Made by a program: the position numbers and the translations under genes. Shown one piece after another: positions 32,376 to 41,553 of a stretch of 64,000 nt of DNA (position 1 is the first letter of the stretch; every line of letters starts with the position of its first letter). Source of the DNA: Dyadobacter psychrophilus. Its GTDB lineage: Bacteria; Bacteroidota; Bacteroidia; Cytophagales; Spirosomataceae. Where the stretch lies: assembly GCF_900167945.1 (NCBI RefSeq), contig NZ_FUZA01000007.1, forward strand, positions 248,001 through 312,000. Reading direction: 5' to 3'. A model generated the notes under the pieces. The model had not been told where the DNA came from. It saw nothing but the letters and a program-made list of their open reading frames with translations, and did no database searches.

Positions 32376-33872
32376 ATGATCATGAGAATTTTCATTTCAC
32401 AACTATTTTTCTTTCTAATTACCTTGACCACCGTTACATCCCAGGCACAATCCGAAGAGCTGCCGAACCGGCTTTTTAAAGTTCACGACACTTACCGCGA
32501 GACTACATTAACGCAGCGCCGATTTAAACAAAAAGACATTCTTCCACTCATTGCCAAACGCCAGGGCAACCCGCTTTATAAGATTGAAACCGTCGGAGAA
32601 TCATTTGAAGGAAGGACATTGCAAATGATCAAAGTGGGGAACGGCAAGAAAAAAGTGCTCCTATGGACGCAAATGCACGGTGACGAGCCCACTGCAACCA
32701 TGGCGAGCTTTGATATCTTTAATTTCCTGGAAGGCAAAAATGATGGTTTTGATGATTTCCGTAAAGAACTTCTCGAAAACACGACCTTATATTTTGTCCC
32801 AATGCTCAACCCCGACGGTGCCGAACGTTACCAGCGCCGCACCATGCAGGGCGTGGATATGAACCGCGATGCGGCTTCGCGCCAAACGCCGGAAGCAGTT
32901 GTGTTGAAAGGATTGGTAGACAAATTAAAACCCGATTACGGCTTCAACCTGCACGACCAAAGCCCACGTTATTCGGCTGGCAGAAGCGCCAAAGTTGCGA
33001 CCATTTCTTTCCTGGCGACTTCGTATGATTACGAGCTAAATATTAACCCGGTCCGCGAGCGTTCCATGCAGCTGATCGTGGGCATGAATAAGATTTTGCA
33101 AAAATACATTCCCGGCCAGGTCGCACGCTATTCCGACGATCATGAACCTCGTGGCTTTGGTGATAATGTGCAGAAATGGGGCACAACATTGGTCCTGATC
33201 GAATCCGGTGGCTATGTAGGAGATCCAGAAAAACAATACATCAGGAAACTCAATTTCATGGCGATCCTTTCTGCTCTTGATAAAATCGCCGACAACTCAC
33301 TTACCAAGGAAAAGCGCGATGATTATTACAAAATCCCGGAAAACGGCAGATGGGTTTATGATCTCGTGGTGCGTAATGCAACGGTGAAACAGTCAGGAAA
33401 ATCATTTTTGGCAGATCTGGGCATCAATCGCAACGAAGTAAGTTATTCCAATGCCACCAAATTTTTTTATTACAGCAAAATAGAAGACTTCGGCGACCTG
33501 CACCCGCAATTCGGCAGCCAGGAAATTGACGCCACCGGGTTAACCATTGAAAAAGGAAAAGTATATCCTACCACTTATAAGAATGTAAGCGAGGTCAGCA
33601 AACTCAATGCATTAAGCCTGCTCAAACAAGGTTACACCTATGTGCGCCTCACGCCCGATTCCAACACACGTGCGCTCGGACTTTATTTCACCACCACTCC
33701 CTTACACGTGCTACGAAGCGGCCAGGCTGCGCCTTCCGGCACGCCGGGACTGGGCAATACAGCCACTTTTATCCTCAAAAAAGGGGCCGTTGTGAAGTAT
33801 GCGGTCATCAATGGTTTTGTTTATGATCTCGATAATTTTGCGACCGGTGAAGGAAACGGAATTATTGAGTAA
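32376..33872 (+). CDS. M14 family zinc carboxypeptidase, exported
   Basis: A 498-residue protein from the ATG at 32376 (an in-frame ATG also at 32382); the frame is open to a TTG at 32331, but the signal peptide (IFISQLFFFLITLTTVTSQAQ) fits the ATG starts. The M14 zinc site is present: HGDE (His101, Glu104) and NLHD (His193); the catalytic Glu is in LIESGG (Glu276). The substrate-contact segment MLNPDGAERYQRR and DMNRDA are also typical. A second, beta-rich domain of unknown role fills the C-terminal ~180 residues. It probably trims peptides or peptidoglycan in the periplasm. Divergent from the his operon. Confidence 0.9.
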   Translation: MIMRIFISQLFFFLITLTTVTSQAQSEELPNRLFKVHDTYRETTLTQRRFKQKDILPLIAKRQGNPLYKIETVGESFEGRTLQMIKVGNGKKKVLLWTQMHGDEPTATMASFDIFNFLEGKNDGFDDFRKELLENTTLYFVPMLNPDGAERYQRRTMQGVDMNRDAASRQTPEAVVLKGLVDKLKPDYGFNLHDQSPRYSAGRSAKVATISFLATSYDYELNINPVRERSMQLIVGMNKILQKYIPGQVARYSDDHEPRGFGDNVQKWGTTLVLIESGGYVGDPEKQYIRKLNFMAILSALDKIADNSLTKEKRDDYYKIPENGRWVYDLVVRNATVKQSGKSFLADLGINRNEVSYSNATKFFYYSKIEDFGDLHPQFGSQEIDATGLTIEKGKVYPTTYKNVSEVSKLNALSLLKQGYTYVRLTPDSNTRALGLYFTTTPLHVLRSGQAAPSGTPGLGNTATFILKKGAVVKYAVINGFVYDLDNFATGEGNGIIE

Positions 33873-33906
33873 GTGCCTGATTTTTAATAAAAAACCATAT
33901 TTCGAA

Positions 33907-33950
33907 ATAACTGAGCCATAACATGGGGGTAACATTGAGGTAATATTGGC
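33907..33950 (+). promoter_or_regulatory. Four tandem 11-bp repeats resembling a Pho box
   Basis: Consecutive 11-mers at 33907-33917, 33918-33928, 33929-33939 and 33940-33950 begin ATAACT, ATAACA, GTAACA and GTAATA. The core RTAAYW recurs at exactly one helical turn, the arrangement of PhoB/PhoP boxes, which bind regulator dimers in tandem. The array ends 4 bp before the -7 element and overlaps the -33 region, an activator position. Confidence 0.6.
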
Positions 33951-33962
33951 AGTCTACTTTTG
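33935..33962 (+). promoter_or_regulatory. Promoter of the TonB receptor operon
   Basis: TTG (33935-33937), 17-bp spacer, TACTTTTG (33955-33962), an exact TAnnTTTG. The preferred start codon is 27 bp downstream. The TTG falls inside the third 11-bp repeat. Confidence 0.65.
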
Positions 33963-33985
33963 TATCAGAAAATAATTCTGACACA
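33961..33985 (+). promoter_or_regulatory. Inverted repeat at the transcription start of the TonB receptor gene
   Basis: TGTATCAGAA (33961-33970), 5-bp spacer, TTCTGACACA (33976-33985): 10-bp arms with one mismatch, located at the likely transcription start. It may be a repressor site or a 5' mRNA hairpin. Confidence 0.45.
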
Positions 33986-33989
33986 AGAC

Positions 33990-36806
33990 ATGAACTTAAA
34001 AATTACCTCTCTCTTATTTTTCCTTCTGACTACCACATTGGTATACGCCCAAACGGGTTCGATTAAGGGGAACATTGTTGATTACAAGACCAAAGAAGCT
34101 GTCATCGGGGCCAGCGTTGTTTTAAAAGGCTCCACTCCTCCCATCGGAACAGCAACAGATGTTGAAGGAAATTTCGACATTCAGAATATCCCCACAGGAA
34201 AGCAAACGGTTATCGTAAGCTACGTTTCTTACAAGCCGAAAGAAATTGCGATTGAAGTTTACCCAAATCAGGCCGTCCTCATCAACACAACCATTGAGGA
34301 AGATGTGGCGAACCTGGAAGAGGTTAAGATCGTAGGACAACGTCAATCCTTCACCGACGTTTCCGTTATCACCGAAATCAAGCAGGCTGAGCAAATTGCC
34401 GTTGGTATTTCTGCGCAGCAAATCCAGAAGTCGCAGGACCGTGATGCTTCCCAAGTGGTTCGCCGCGTGCCGGGTGTCTCCATCCAAGACGACCGCTTCG
34501 TCATTATCCGCGGTTTGAACGAGCGCTATAACACCGTAATGTTGAATGATGCGATCACGCCTTCAACAGAGGTTGACGTAAAATCTTTCTCATTTGACTT
34601 AATTCCAAGCACGGCCATTGACCGGATGATGATCTACAAATCCGGCGCTCCTGAATTGCCAGGTGAATTTGCAGGCGGGATTATTAAAATTTATACAAAA
34701 ACAATCCCCGACGACAACGGATTTACATTCAGCTTAACGGGCGGTTACCGCGGAAACACAACATTCAAGAATGTACTTGATTACAAAGGTTCATCGTTGG
34801 ACTGGACTGGTTTCGGTGCCCCGGACAGAGCACTTCCAAACGGTTTCCCCTCGACAAAAAGATTGCAGAACGAAAACGGGCCTTCGGACGCAACATTGAA
34901 TGCATTCCGCAACCTGCCGGAGTTTTATGATTTGAAATCAAAATCAGTAACACCTGACTTGCGCGCTTCTTTGGGTTACAACCACAAATTCGAGCTTGGG
35001 AATATGAAGTTGACCACATTTAACAATGTCAACTATTCATCTACACACCAGTTTTTACCAACAACACAATTCCGTTACCTGAGCTTTAATACTGAAAAAC
35101 AGAAATCAGACATTCAAAGCTCATATCAGGATGAATTGTATCAAAACAATGTCCGCCTGGGCGTGATGTCTAACTGGGCATTGATCATTAACCCGAATCA
35201 CAAGATCGAATTCAGAAACCTGTTCAACCAGCTTTCTAACAAAGAGACCAACTTCCGTCAGGGTTACAATACAGACAATGACGTTGAAGTGCAGAACTAC
35301 GCATTCCGTTACGAGTCGAAGAGCATTTACTCAGGCCAATTAGGCGGAACGCACGAGCTGGGCGCACATACAACATTGAAATGGCTTGGCGCATTGGGAA
35401 CGACCATCCGCAGCGAACCGGATTACCGCCGCTTTATTTCAACCCGTCCGATAGGCTCCACCGGCCCTTTCCAGGTGGAACTTGTTCCGGGAAGCAACGC
35501 GAGCTTGACAAGAGGAGCGAGATTTTACTCTGAACTAACCGAATACACAAGCTCATTCCGCGCCGATCTTGAACACCGTTTCGAACGCAGCGCGTATGAA
35601 GATGACGAAAGCATGCAGATCAAACTTCGTGCAGGTGCTTACGGTGAAATGAAGGACAGAGCATTCAAAGCAAGATGGTTCAACTTGACCAACTCAGGCA
35701 ATGCTTCGCAAGAATTGCTTGGGCAGGCACCAGCACAGCTTTTTGACTCACAAAATATTGGAAGAGATCTGCTTTACTACGCAGAAAGAACCAACACAGA
35801 TGATAAATACACTGCCCAAAACACATTAATGGCAGGTTACGTAGGTTCTTACATTCCTTTTACCAAAAAATTCAATGTTTCGGTTGGCCTCCGTGTTGAG
35901 AACAACATTCAGAAACTGCAAAGCAGACAGCGTGGCAGCGGCGAACGTATCCGCGTGAACAACCCGATTTTCCGCTTCTTGCCTTCGGCTAACCTGGCTT
36001 ACAACTTCACTGAAAAATCATTGGTGAGACTGGCTTACTCAGTTTCGGTAAACCGCCCTGAGTTCCGCGAGCTGGCGCCATTTACTTACTATGACTTTAA
36101 CTTCGATGTGTCCCGCGTTGGTAACCCGAATCTGAAAACGCCTTCGATCCAGAACGTTGACCTGCGTTACGAGTTTTATCCGAAAGATGGTGAAATGATC
36201 TCGGTCGCGGCATTCTACAAGCACTTTGTTAACCCGATCGAAACACGTATCCGCTACGCAGGTTCAGGTGTCTCATTCTATGTGGATAATGCTAAGTCTG
36301 CTTACACTTATGGTGCTGAAATTGAACTGCGCAAATCACTTAAAAATCTAACCGTTTCTCCATTCGTGGATAACCTGAGCGTATTGCTGAATGCATCTGT
36401 GATCAATAGCAATGTATTGACAGGCTTTGCAGGACAAGAAAACGACCGTCAGCTGCAAGGACAATCACCTTACCTGATCAATGCAGGAGTTTATTACAAC
36501 GATGTGAACCGCGGCTGGCAGGTGAATGCACTTTACAATGTCGTAGGACGCAGGATCTTCCTCGTGGGTGACCGCGATTTGCAGCCAACCGTTTATGAAA
36601 TGGCAAGAAACGTGATCGATTTAAACATTGTGAAGGCTTTGGGAGAACATCTTGAAATCAAATTGGGAATCCAGGATCTGCTTAACCAGCGCTTCCGCCT
36701 GATCCAGGATAGCAACCAGGATCAAAAAATCACCAGCGTGGATGAGTCGTATCAAAGTTACCGCAGAGGCAGCTACTCAACCATCGGAATCAATTACAAA
36801 TTCTAA
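33990..36806 (+). CDS. TonB-dependent outer membrane receptor with carboxypeptidase-like N-domain
   Basis: A 938-residue receptor from MNLKITSLLFF (signal peptide to VYAQ). An N-terminal carboxypeptidase-regulatory-like domain (GSIKGNIVDYKTKEAVIGASVVLKG) is followed by the plug (RDASQVVRRVPGVSIQDDRFVIIRGLNERYN) and a large barrel ending in YSTIGINYKF. It imports a ligand using energy from TonB/ExbBD. It lacks a SusD partner; instead a surface lipoprotein gene follows after 72 bp, a pairing common in Bacteroidota. Upstream are a strong-looking promoter and four pho-box-like repeats, hinting at control by phosphate supply; the ligand is unknown. Confidence 0.92.
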   Translation: MNLKITSLLFFLLTTTLVYAQTGSIKGNIVDYKTKEAVIGASVVLKGSTPPIGTATDVEGNFDIQNIPTGKQTVIVSYVSYKPKEIAIEVYPNQAVLINTTIEEDVANLEEVKIVGQRQSFTDVSVITEIKQAEQIAVGISAQQIQKSQDRDASQVVRRVPGVSIQDDRFVIIRGLNERYNTVMLNDAITPSTEVDVKSFSFDLIPSTAIDRMMIYKSGAPELPGEFAGGIIKIYTKTIPDDNGFTFSLTGGYRGNTTFKNVLDYKGSSLDWTGFGAPDRALPNGFPSTKRLQNENGPSDATLNAFRNLPEFYDLKSKSVTPDLRASLGYNHKFELGNMKLTTFNNVNYSSTHQFLPTTQFRYLSFNTEKQKSDIQSSYQDELYQNNVRLGVMSNWALIINPNHKIEFRNLFNQLSNKETNFRQGYNTDNDVEVQNYAFRYESKSIYSGQLGGTHELGAHTTLKWLGALGTTIRSEPDYRRFISTRPIGSTGPFQVELVPGSNASLTRGARFYSELTEYTSSFRADLEHRFERSAYEDDESMQIKLRAGAYGEMKDRAFKARWFNLTNSGNASQELLGQAPAQLFDSQNIGRDLLYYAERTNTDDKYTAQNTLMAGYVGSYIPFTKKFNVSVGLRVENNIQKLQSRQRGSGERIRVNNPIFRFLPSANLAYNFTEKSLVRLAYSVSVNRPEFRELAPFTYYDFNFDVSRVGNPNLKTPSIQNVDLRYEFYPKDGEMISVAAFYKHFVNPIETRIRYAGSGVSFYVDNAKSAYTYGAEIELRKSLKNLTVSPFVDNLSVLLNASVINSNVLTGFAGQENDRQLQGQSPYLINAGVYYNDVNRGWQVNALYNVVGRRIFLVGDRDLQPTVYEMARNVIDLNIVKALGEHLEIKLGIQDLLNQRFRLIQDSNQDQKITSVDESYQSYRRGSYSTIGINYKF

Positions 36807-36878
36807 TAACCACAAGTCGTAAACCGGCTCTTTTTATCACCAGAGTACTTTAAAACTGAAAAACAAACAATTGAATTT

Positions 36879-38228
36879 ATGAAAAACACAGGTAAACTTT
36901 TGAGCTTGCTGATGTTAGGGCTTACAATGTTCGGATCGATCTCTTGTACAAACGATGACGAAGATGATGACGATGATATCATTGTAACTCCGGTAGGAGA
37001 AATGAAAACCGTTACAGGAAAAATTACCGCAAACACGACGTGGTCTGCTTCCAACCAATATCTGCTTTCAGGATTTGTTTATGTAGAATCCGGCGTAACA
37101 TTGAATATCGAGCCAGGAACCATTATTAAAGGGGACGGCGTACAAAAAGGCTCTCTGATCATTTTGCCGGGAGCGAAGATCGTAGCAGTAGGAACGCCTG
37201 ACAAGCCTATCATTTTTACTTCAAACAAACCAGCCGGACAACGTAAAGCAGGTGACTGGGGTGGATTGATCATCCTTGGAAAAGCGCCTGTTAACAAGCC
37301 AGACGCGGTAATTGAAGGAGAAAACCAATCTAAATTTGGTGGAACGGACGCAGCTGACAATTCGGGACAACTTAAATATGTGCGTATCGAGTTTGCTGGT
37401 ATCGCTTATGAAACGGATAAGGAGATCAATGGTCTTACATTCGGTGGTGTAGGTTCAGGAACAGAGGTTGATTATGTACAGGTTTCTTACTCAGGCGACG
37501 ATTCTTACGAATGGTTTGGTGGAGCTGTTAATGCAAAGCACTTGATCGCTTACCGCGGTTTGGATGATGATTTTGATACGGATAACGGTTTCTCAGGAAA
37601 CATTCAATATGGTTTCATCCTTCGTGACCCGGCAGTAGCTGATCAGGCTGGTGATTCAAATGGTTTTGAGTCTGATAACGATGGTACGGGAACAGGTGCA
37701 ATGCCTCAGACTTCGGCTAAATTTGCAAATGTTACGATTGCAATGGCTGACGGAACGCCTAATGCGAAATTTGCCTCTGCAATGCGTATCAGAAGAAACT
37801 CTGCGATCTCTGTTTATAACACATTGGTAACCGGTGAATGGCCTCGTTCGGCTGTAAGGATTCAGGATGAAACCACAATCGCCAACTTCACAACCGGAAA
37901 AATCAAAATGGACGGAAATACAGTGGCTATCACCGGAACTCCGAAAGAAGGTGTGATCGAAGGCACTACATTGGCGCTTTTCGCTCCTGCTGCTAGCAAA
38001 AACAAAGTGGCTGCTGTTGCTGATCTTAAACTGGCAACTGGTTACAACTCAATCACGGCTAAACCAGGTCTTCTTCCAACAACAGGTTCTGCTCTATTGA
38101 CCGGCGGCGCAACATTGCCAGCAGGATTTGAAGCAAACACAGTAGTGGGTGCATTCGGCGCAACAGATTGGACTGATAAATGGGCTAACTGGGACCCACA
38201 AAATGCCAACTACGAAATTCAAAAATAA
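36879..38228 (+). CDS. Surface lipoprotein with beta-helix repeats, partner of the TonB receptor
   Basis: A 449-residue lipoprotein: lipobox SISC (Cys23) followed by a strongly acidic run (TNDDEDDDDD), which matches the Bacteroidota lipoprotein export signal for surface exposure. The body has parallel-beta-helix character (SGVTLNIEPGTIIKGDGV, GSLIILPGAKIVAVG, GDWGGLIILGKAP, LKYVRIEFAGIAYE, SYEWFGGAVNAKHLIAYRGLDDDFDTDNGFSG). The family is frequent beside TonB receptors in Bacteroidota; annotation of relatives as transporters is unsupported. It likely binds the ligand passed to the receptor. A terminator follows. Confidence 0.83.
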   Translation: MKNTGKLLSLLMLGLTMFGSISCTNDDEDDDDDIIVTPVGEMKTVTGKITANTTWSASNQYLLSGFVYVESGVTLNIEPGTIIKGDGVQKGSLIILPGAKIVAVGTPDKPIIFTSNKPAGQRKAGDWGGLIILGKAPVNKPDAVIEGENQSKFGGTDAADNSGQLKYVRIEFAGIAYETDKEINGLTFGGVGSGTEVDYVQVSYSGDDSYEWFGGAVNAKHLIAYRGLDDDFDTDNGFSGNIQYGFILRDPAVADQAGDSNGFESDNDGTGTGAMPQTSAKFANVTIAMADGTPNAKFASAMRIRRNSAISVYNTLVTGEWPRSAVRIQDETTIANFTTGKIKMDGNTVAITGTPKEGVIEGTTLALFAPAASKNKVAAVADLKLATGYNSITAKPGLLPTTGSALLTGGATLPAGFEANTVVGAFGATDWTDKWANWDPQNANYEIQK

Positions 38229-38261
38229 TAGTCTTATATAATTGGTGTCAGAATTTAGAAA

Positions 38262-38292
38262 GGCCGGAGGCAAATGCTTCCGGTCTTTTTTT
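38262..38292 (+). terminator. Rho-independent terminator after the lipoprotein gene
   Basis: A 10-bp stem with two wobble pairs (38262-38271 with 38276-38285, GGCCGGAGGC/GCTTCCGGTC), tight 4-nt loop, followed by seven T. Confidence 0.8.
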
Positions 38293-38436
38293 GTACCCGA
38301 TGTTTTGGTAAAGGTCGCTAAGACACTCGTAATTAGCTTTCATCTTGTAATAATGACACGAATAGAATATATTCGAATTCGCTTTTTTGTCTTGACAAGT
38401 ATTTTTTTAAATACCAATTCATTTTAATACTACTTA

Positions 38437-39048
38437 ATGTCCGAATTCCAGGCTTACCTACAACTAGGTTTCACCCACATTACCGATTCCCTTGGCTACG
38501 ACCATATTCTTTTCATTATGGCGCTTTGCACAGTATACACGCTCATCGACTGGAAAAAAGTGATCGTTTTGGTTACTGCTTTTACCATCGGTCATTCCAT
38601 TACGCTTGCGCTATCGACATTGGGTTTTGTGAATGTGAACCCTGACTGGATTGAGCTGCTCATCCCGGTTACCATTGTCATTACGGCTGTTCTCAATTTC
38701 TTTTATGTTGTTCCAAAGGCGTCTTTCAGCCAGTCTGAAAAAGCTTCAAAGGTCCGATATCCGCTCGCATTGTTTTTTGGGTTGATCCACGGACTGGGCT
38801 TTTCCAATTATCTGAGATCGTTATTAGGCAAAGAAGCAGACATTGTAAGTCCGTTGCTGGGTTTTAATGTTGGACTGGAACTGGGTCAGCTGATCATTGT
38901 TTTTATCATTTTGTCCATTGCATTTTTCATGATCGAGATCCTTCGCGTACAGCGCCTGAGCTGGATTCATATTTTATCCGGCATCATCGTCGGCATGTCG
39001 CTTTCACTGATCATTAATAACGAATTCCTGCACAGCCTTTTAGCCTAA
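38437..39048 (+). CDS. HupE/UreJ family membrane protein
   Basis: A 203-residue integral membrane protein with about six helices. The family motif GYDHILFIMALCTVYTL near the start and GHSITLALS plus FGLIHGLGFSNYL in the middle contain the conserved His residues thought to bind nickel or cobalt in HupE/UreJ permeases. No urease or hydrogenase genes are present here, so the metal is unknown; this subgroup in Bacteroidota is often next to M1 peptidases, as here (32 bp). Confidence 0.85.
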   Translation: MSEFQAYLQLGFTHITDSLGYDHILFIMALCTVYTLIDWKKVIVLVTAFTIGHSITLALSTLGFVNVNPDWIELLIPVTIVITAVLNFFYVVPKASFSQSEKASKVRYPLALFFGLIHGLGFSNYLRSLLGKEADIVSPLLGFNVGLELGQLIIVFIILSIAFFMIEILRVQRLSWIHILSGIIVGMSLSLIINNEFLHSLLA

Positions 39049-39080
39049 ATAACCTGCATTATTCTCAATAACCAACTAAT

Positions 39081-41462
39081 ATGAAAAGAGCACTTCTCCC
39101 GTTACTGATCCTGCTTATTACGGTTTCTGCCATGGCGCAGCAACTTCCTCCAAATCCCAATTACAAAGCGAATGACCGTTTTGAACAATTGGGCACAATG
39201 CTTCCGACACCCAATTCAACCCGCGCTGCTTCCGGTGCGCCGGGGCGTGAATACTGGCAGAACCGCGCTGATTATGACATTAAAGTGGAACTGGACGATG
39301 ATAAAAGAAAAATCATCGGCTCCGAAACCATCACATTTTTCAACAACTCCCCGGACGATCTGAAATACATCTGGCTGCAACTGGACCAAAATCTTTTCAA
39401 AAAAGACGGAATCGGTGCCACTTCCAGAACAGGCTCGGTAAGCGAAAAAGGAATGTCAACGGCTCAGCTCGCAGCATTGAACAATGGCCGCGGCTCATCG
39501 CTTGACCCGAATGTTGAATATGGTTATCAAATCGGTTCGGTGAAGGACAAAGCTGGAAAAGTGTTGCCTTACACGATCAACGGAACCATGATGCGCATTG
39601 ATTTGCCGGTGACATTGAAGTCGGGAACAAGCTACGTTTTTGGTGTGGAATGGACTTATAATGTTACCGAATATTACGGACGCAGCGGTTATGAGTTTTT
39701 CCCAAAAGACGGCAATGCCAATTATTTCATCGCCCACTGGTTCCCACGCCTGGCGCCTTACGACGACATTAATGGCTGGAACCACAAGCAATTTTTAGGA
39801 CAAGGTGAGTTTGCATTGATTTTCGGAAATTACAAAGTGGCCATCACCGCTCCCGCCGATCACGTGGTGGCAGCCAGCGGCGAATGCCAAAATTATGCAC
39901 AAGTGCTTACTGCAACCCAAAAGCAACGTTTGAAACAAGCTGAAACTTCCAAAACCCCCGTTTTGATCGTTACTCAGGCCGAAGCAGAAAAAGCGGAGAA
40001 ACGCGAGAACAAAAACCCAGGGAAGAAAACATGGATTTACAAAGCAGATAATGTGCGTGATTTTGCCTTTGCTAGCAGCCGGAAATTTATCTGGGACGCC
40101 ATGCAAAGTGATGTTTACAAAAGCGGCCGCAAGATCTGGTGCATGTCTATTTATCCAAAAGAAGGCAATCCGCTTTGGGAGCAATATTCGACCCGCGCAG
40201 TTGCGCACACATTGAAATCTTACGGCGCGCGCACATTTGAATATCCTTATCCGGTTGCAATCTCTTGTCACTCCGTAGCTGGCGGCGGAATGGAATATCC
40301 GATGATCAGCTTCAACGGCGGTCGCCCGGAAGAGGACGGGACTTACAGCGAAGCCGTGAAATATGGCATGATCGGGGTGATTATCCACGAAGTTGGACAC
40401 AATTTCTTCCCGATGATCGTCAATTCCGACGAGCGCCAATGGGCTTGGATGGATGAAGGTTTGAACACATTCTGTCAATATCTGGCTGAAAAAGAGTGGG
40501 ATTTCAACTTCCCGACCCGCCGCGGCGAACCTAACCAGATCACGGATTATATGTCGTCAGACAAATCTGTGTTAACGCCTATTATGGCTTCCGCCGAAAA
40601 CGTAATCGGCTTAGGACCAAATGCTTATGCAAAACCAGCAACTGCGCTGAACATTCTCCGCGAAACCGTTATGGGCCGCGAATTGTTCGATCATGCATTC
40701 AAAGAATACGCGACCAGATGGAGATTCAAAAGCCCATCCCCAGCCGACTTCTTCCGGACTATGGAAGATGCATCCGGCGTGGATCTGGACTGGTTCTGGA
40801 AAGGCTGGTTTTATGGAACCGAGCCTGTGGATCAGGATTTGGTGAGTGTGGATTGGTTTAACATTGATACGCAAAACCCAGAAATTGAAAAGGAAATCGC
40901 ACGCAAAGAAGCAGCCCGCAAGCAGCAAACGATGAGCAAAATGCAAGATGCAAAAACCAAAGGCGAAACCGTTGTTGCCCAGGATTCCACCATGGCCGAT
41001 TTCTACAACCGCTATGACCCATTCAAAGTAACCGAAGCGGACAAGCACAAATATGACCAATACATGGCATCGCTTACAGATAATGAAAAAGCGCTGATCC
41101 AGGAAAACAGCAATTTTTACACCTTATCTATTAAAAATAAAGGCGGATTACCAATGCCCGTGATCGTTAAGATGGGCTTCGAAGACGGCACAGATTCCGT
41201 AGCCGTTTTCCCGGCCGAAATCTGGCGCTTTAATGACGCTCAGATCAATAAGGTAATTTCAACCAAAAAGAAAGTCGTGCAATGGACATTGGATCCTTAC
41301 CAGCAAATTGCAGACATCGACACGGAAAACAACGCATTCCCACGCATTGCAGCGCCAACAAGGTTCCAGATCTTCAAGCAGCAGCAACAAAAAAGAGCCC
41401 CTAACCCGATGCAAATGCAAGGTGCAGGAGCAGGGAAAGTCAGTACGGATCCTAAAAATTAG
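39081..41462 (+). CDS. M1 family metallopeptidase (aminopeptidase N-like), exported
   Basis: A 793-residue exported zinc peptidase with signal peptide (ending AMAQ). The M1 core is present: IIHEVGHNFFP (HExxH about 436-440), the third zinc ligand Glu in WMDEGLNTFCQY, and the exopeptidase-type motif VAGGGMEYPMIS (GxMEN is altered to GGMEY). Long Lys/Glu/Ala-rich stretch near 600-640, and a tail rich in Gln, Pro and Met after the beta domain. It likely degrades peptides in the periplasm. Likely co-transcribed with the HupE gene; a terminator follows. Confidence 0.92.
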   Translation: MKRALLPLLILLITVSAMAQQLPPNPNYKANDRFEQLGTMLPTPNSTRAASGAPGREYWQNRADYDIKVELDDDKRKIIGSETITFFNNSPDDLKYIWLQLDQNLFKKDGIGATSRTGSVSEKGMSTAQLAALNNGRGSSLDPNVEYGYQIGSVKDKAGKVLPYTINGTMMRIDLPVTLKSGTSYVFGVEWTYNVTEYYGRSGYEFFPKDGNANYFIAHWFPRLAPYDDINGWNHKQFLGQGEFALIFGNYKVAITAPADHVVAASGECQNYAQVLTATQKQRLKQAETSKTPVLIVTQAEAEKAEKRENKNPGKKTWIYKADNVRDFAFASSRKFIWDAMQSDVYKSGRKIWCMSIYPKEGNPLWEQYSTRAVAHTLKSYGARTFEYPYPVAISCHSVAGGGMEYPMISFNGGRPEEDGTYSEAVKYGMIGVIIHEVGHNFFPMIVNSDERQWAWMDEGLNTFCQYLAEKEWDFNFPTRRGEPNQITDYMSSDKSVLTPIMASAENVIGLGPNAYAKPATALNILRETVMGRELFDHAFKEYATRWRFKSPSPADFFRTMEDASGVDLDWFWKGWFYGTEPVDQDLVSVDWFNIDTQNPEIEKEIARKEAARKQQTMSKMQDAKTKGETVVAQDSTMADFYNRYDPFKVTEADKHKYDQYMASLTDNEKALIQENSNFYTLSIKNKGGLPMPVIVKMGFEDGTDSVAVFPAEIWRFNDAQINKVISTKKKVVQWTLDPYQQIADIDTENNAFPRIAAPTRFQIFKQQQQKRAPNPMQMQGAGAGKVSTDPKN

Positions 41463-41483
41463 GGAACCAGCAACATTCGAATC

Positions 41484-41520
41484 AATCCTCCCCAAGCCTT
41501 GTTTCGGGGAGGATTTTTTA
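41484..41520 (+). terminator. Rho-independent terminator after the M1 peptidase gene
   Basis: A perfect 10-bp stem (41484-41493 with 41506-41515, AATCCTCCCC/GGGGAGGATT), 12-nt loop, T-run to 41519. Confidence 0.88.
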
Positions 41521-41553
41521 TGTTATTTCAAAATCAAAAATCAATACATTGAA

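Noticed and set aside
41308-41553. A longer hydroxyacid dehydrogenase starting at 41308
   Set aside because: The extension crosses the M1 gene end and a strong terminator; the family start is at 41554.
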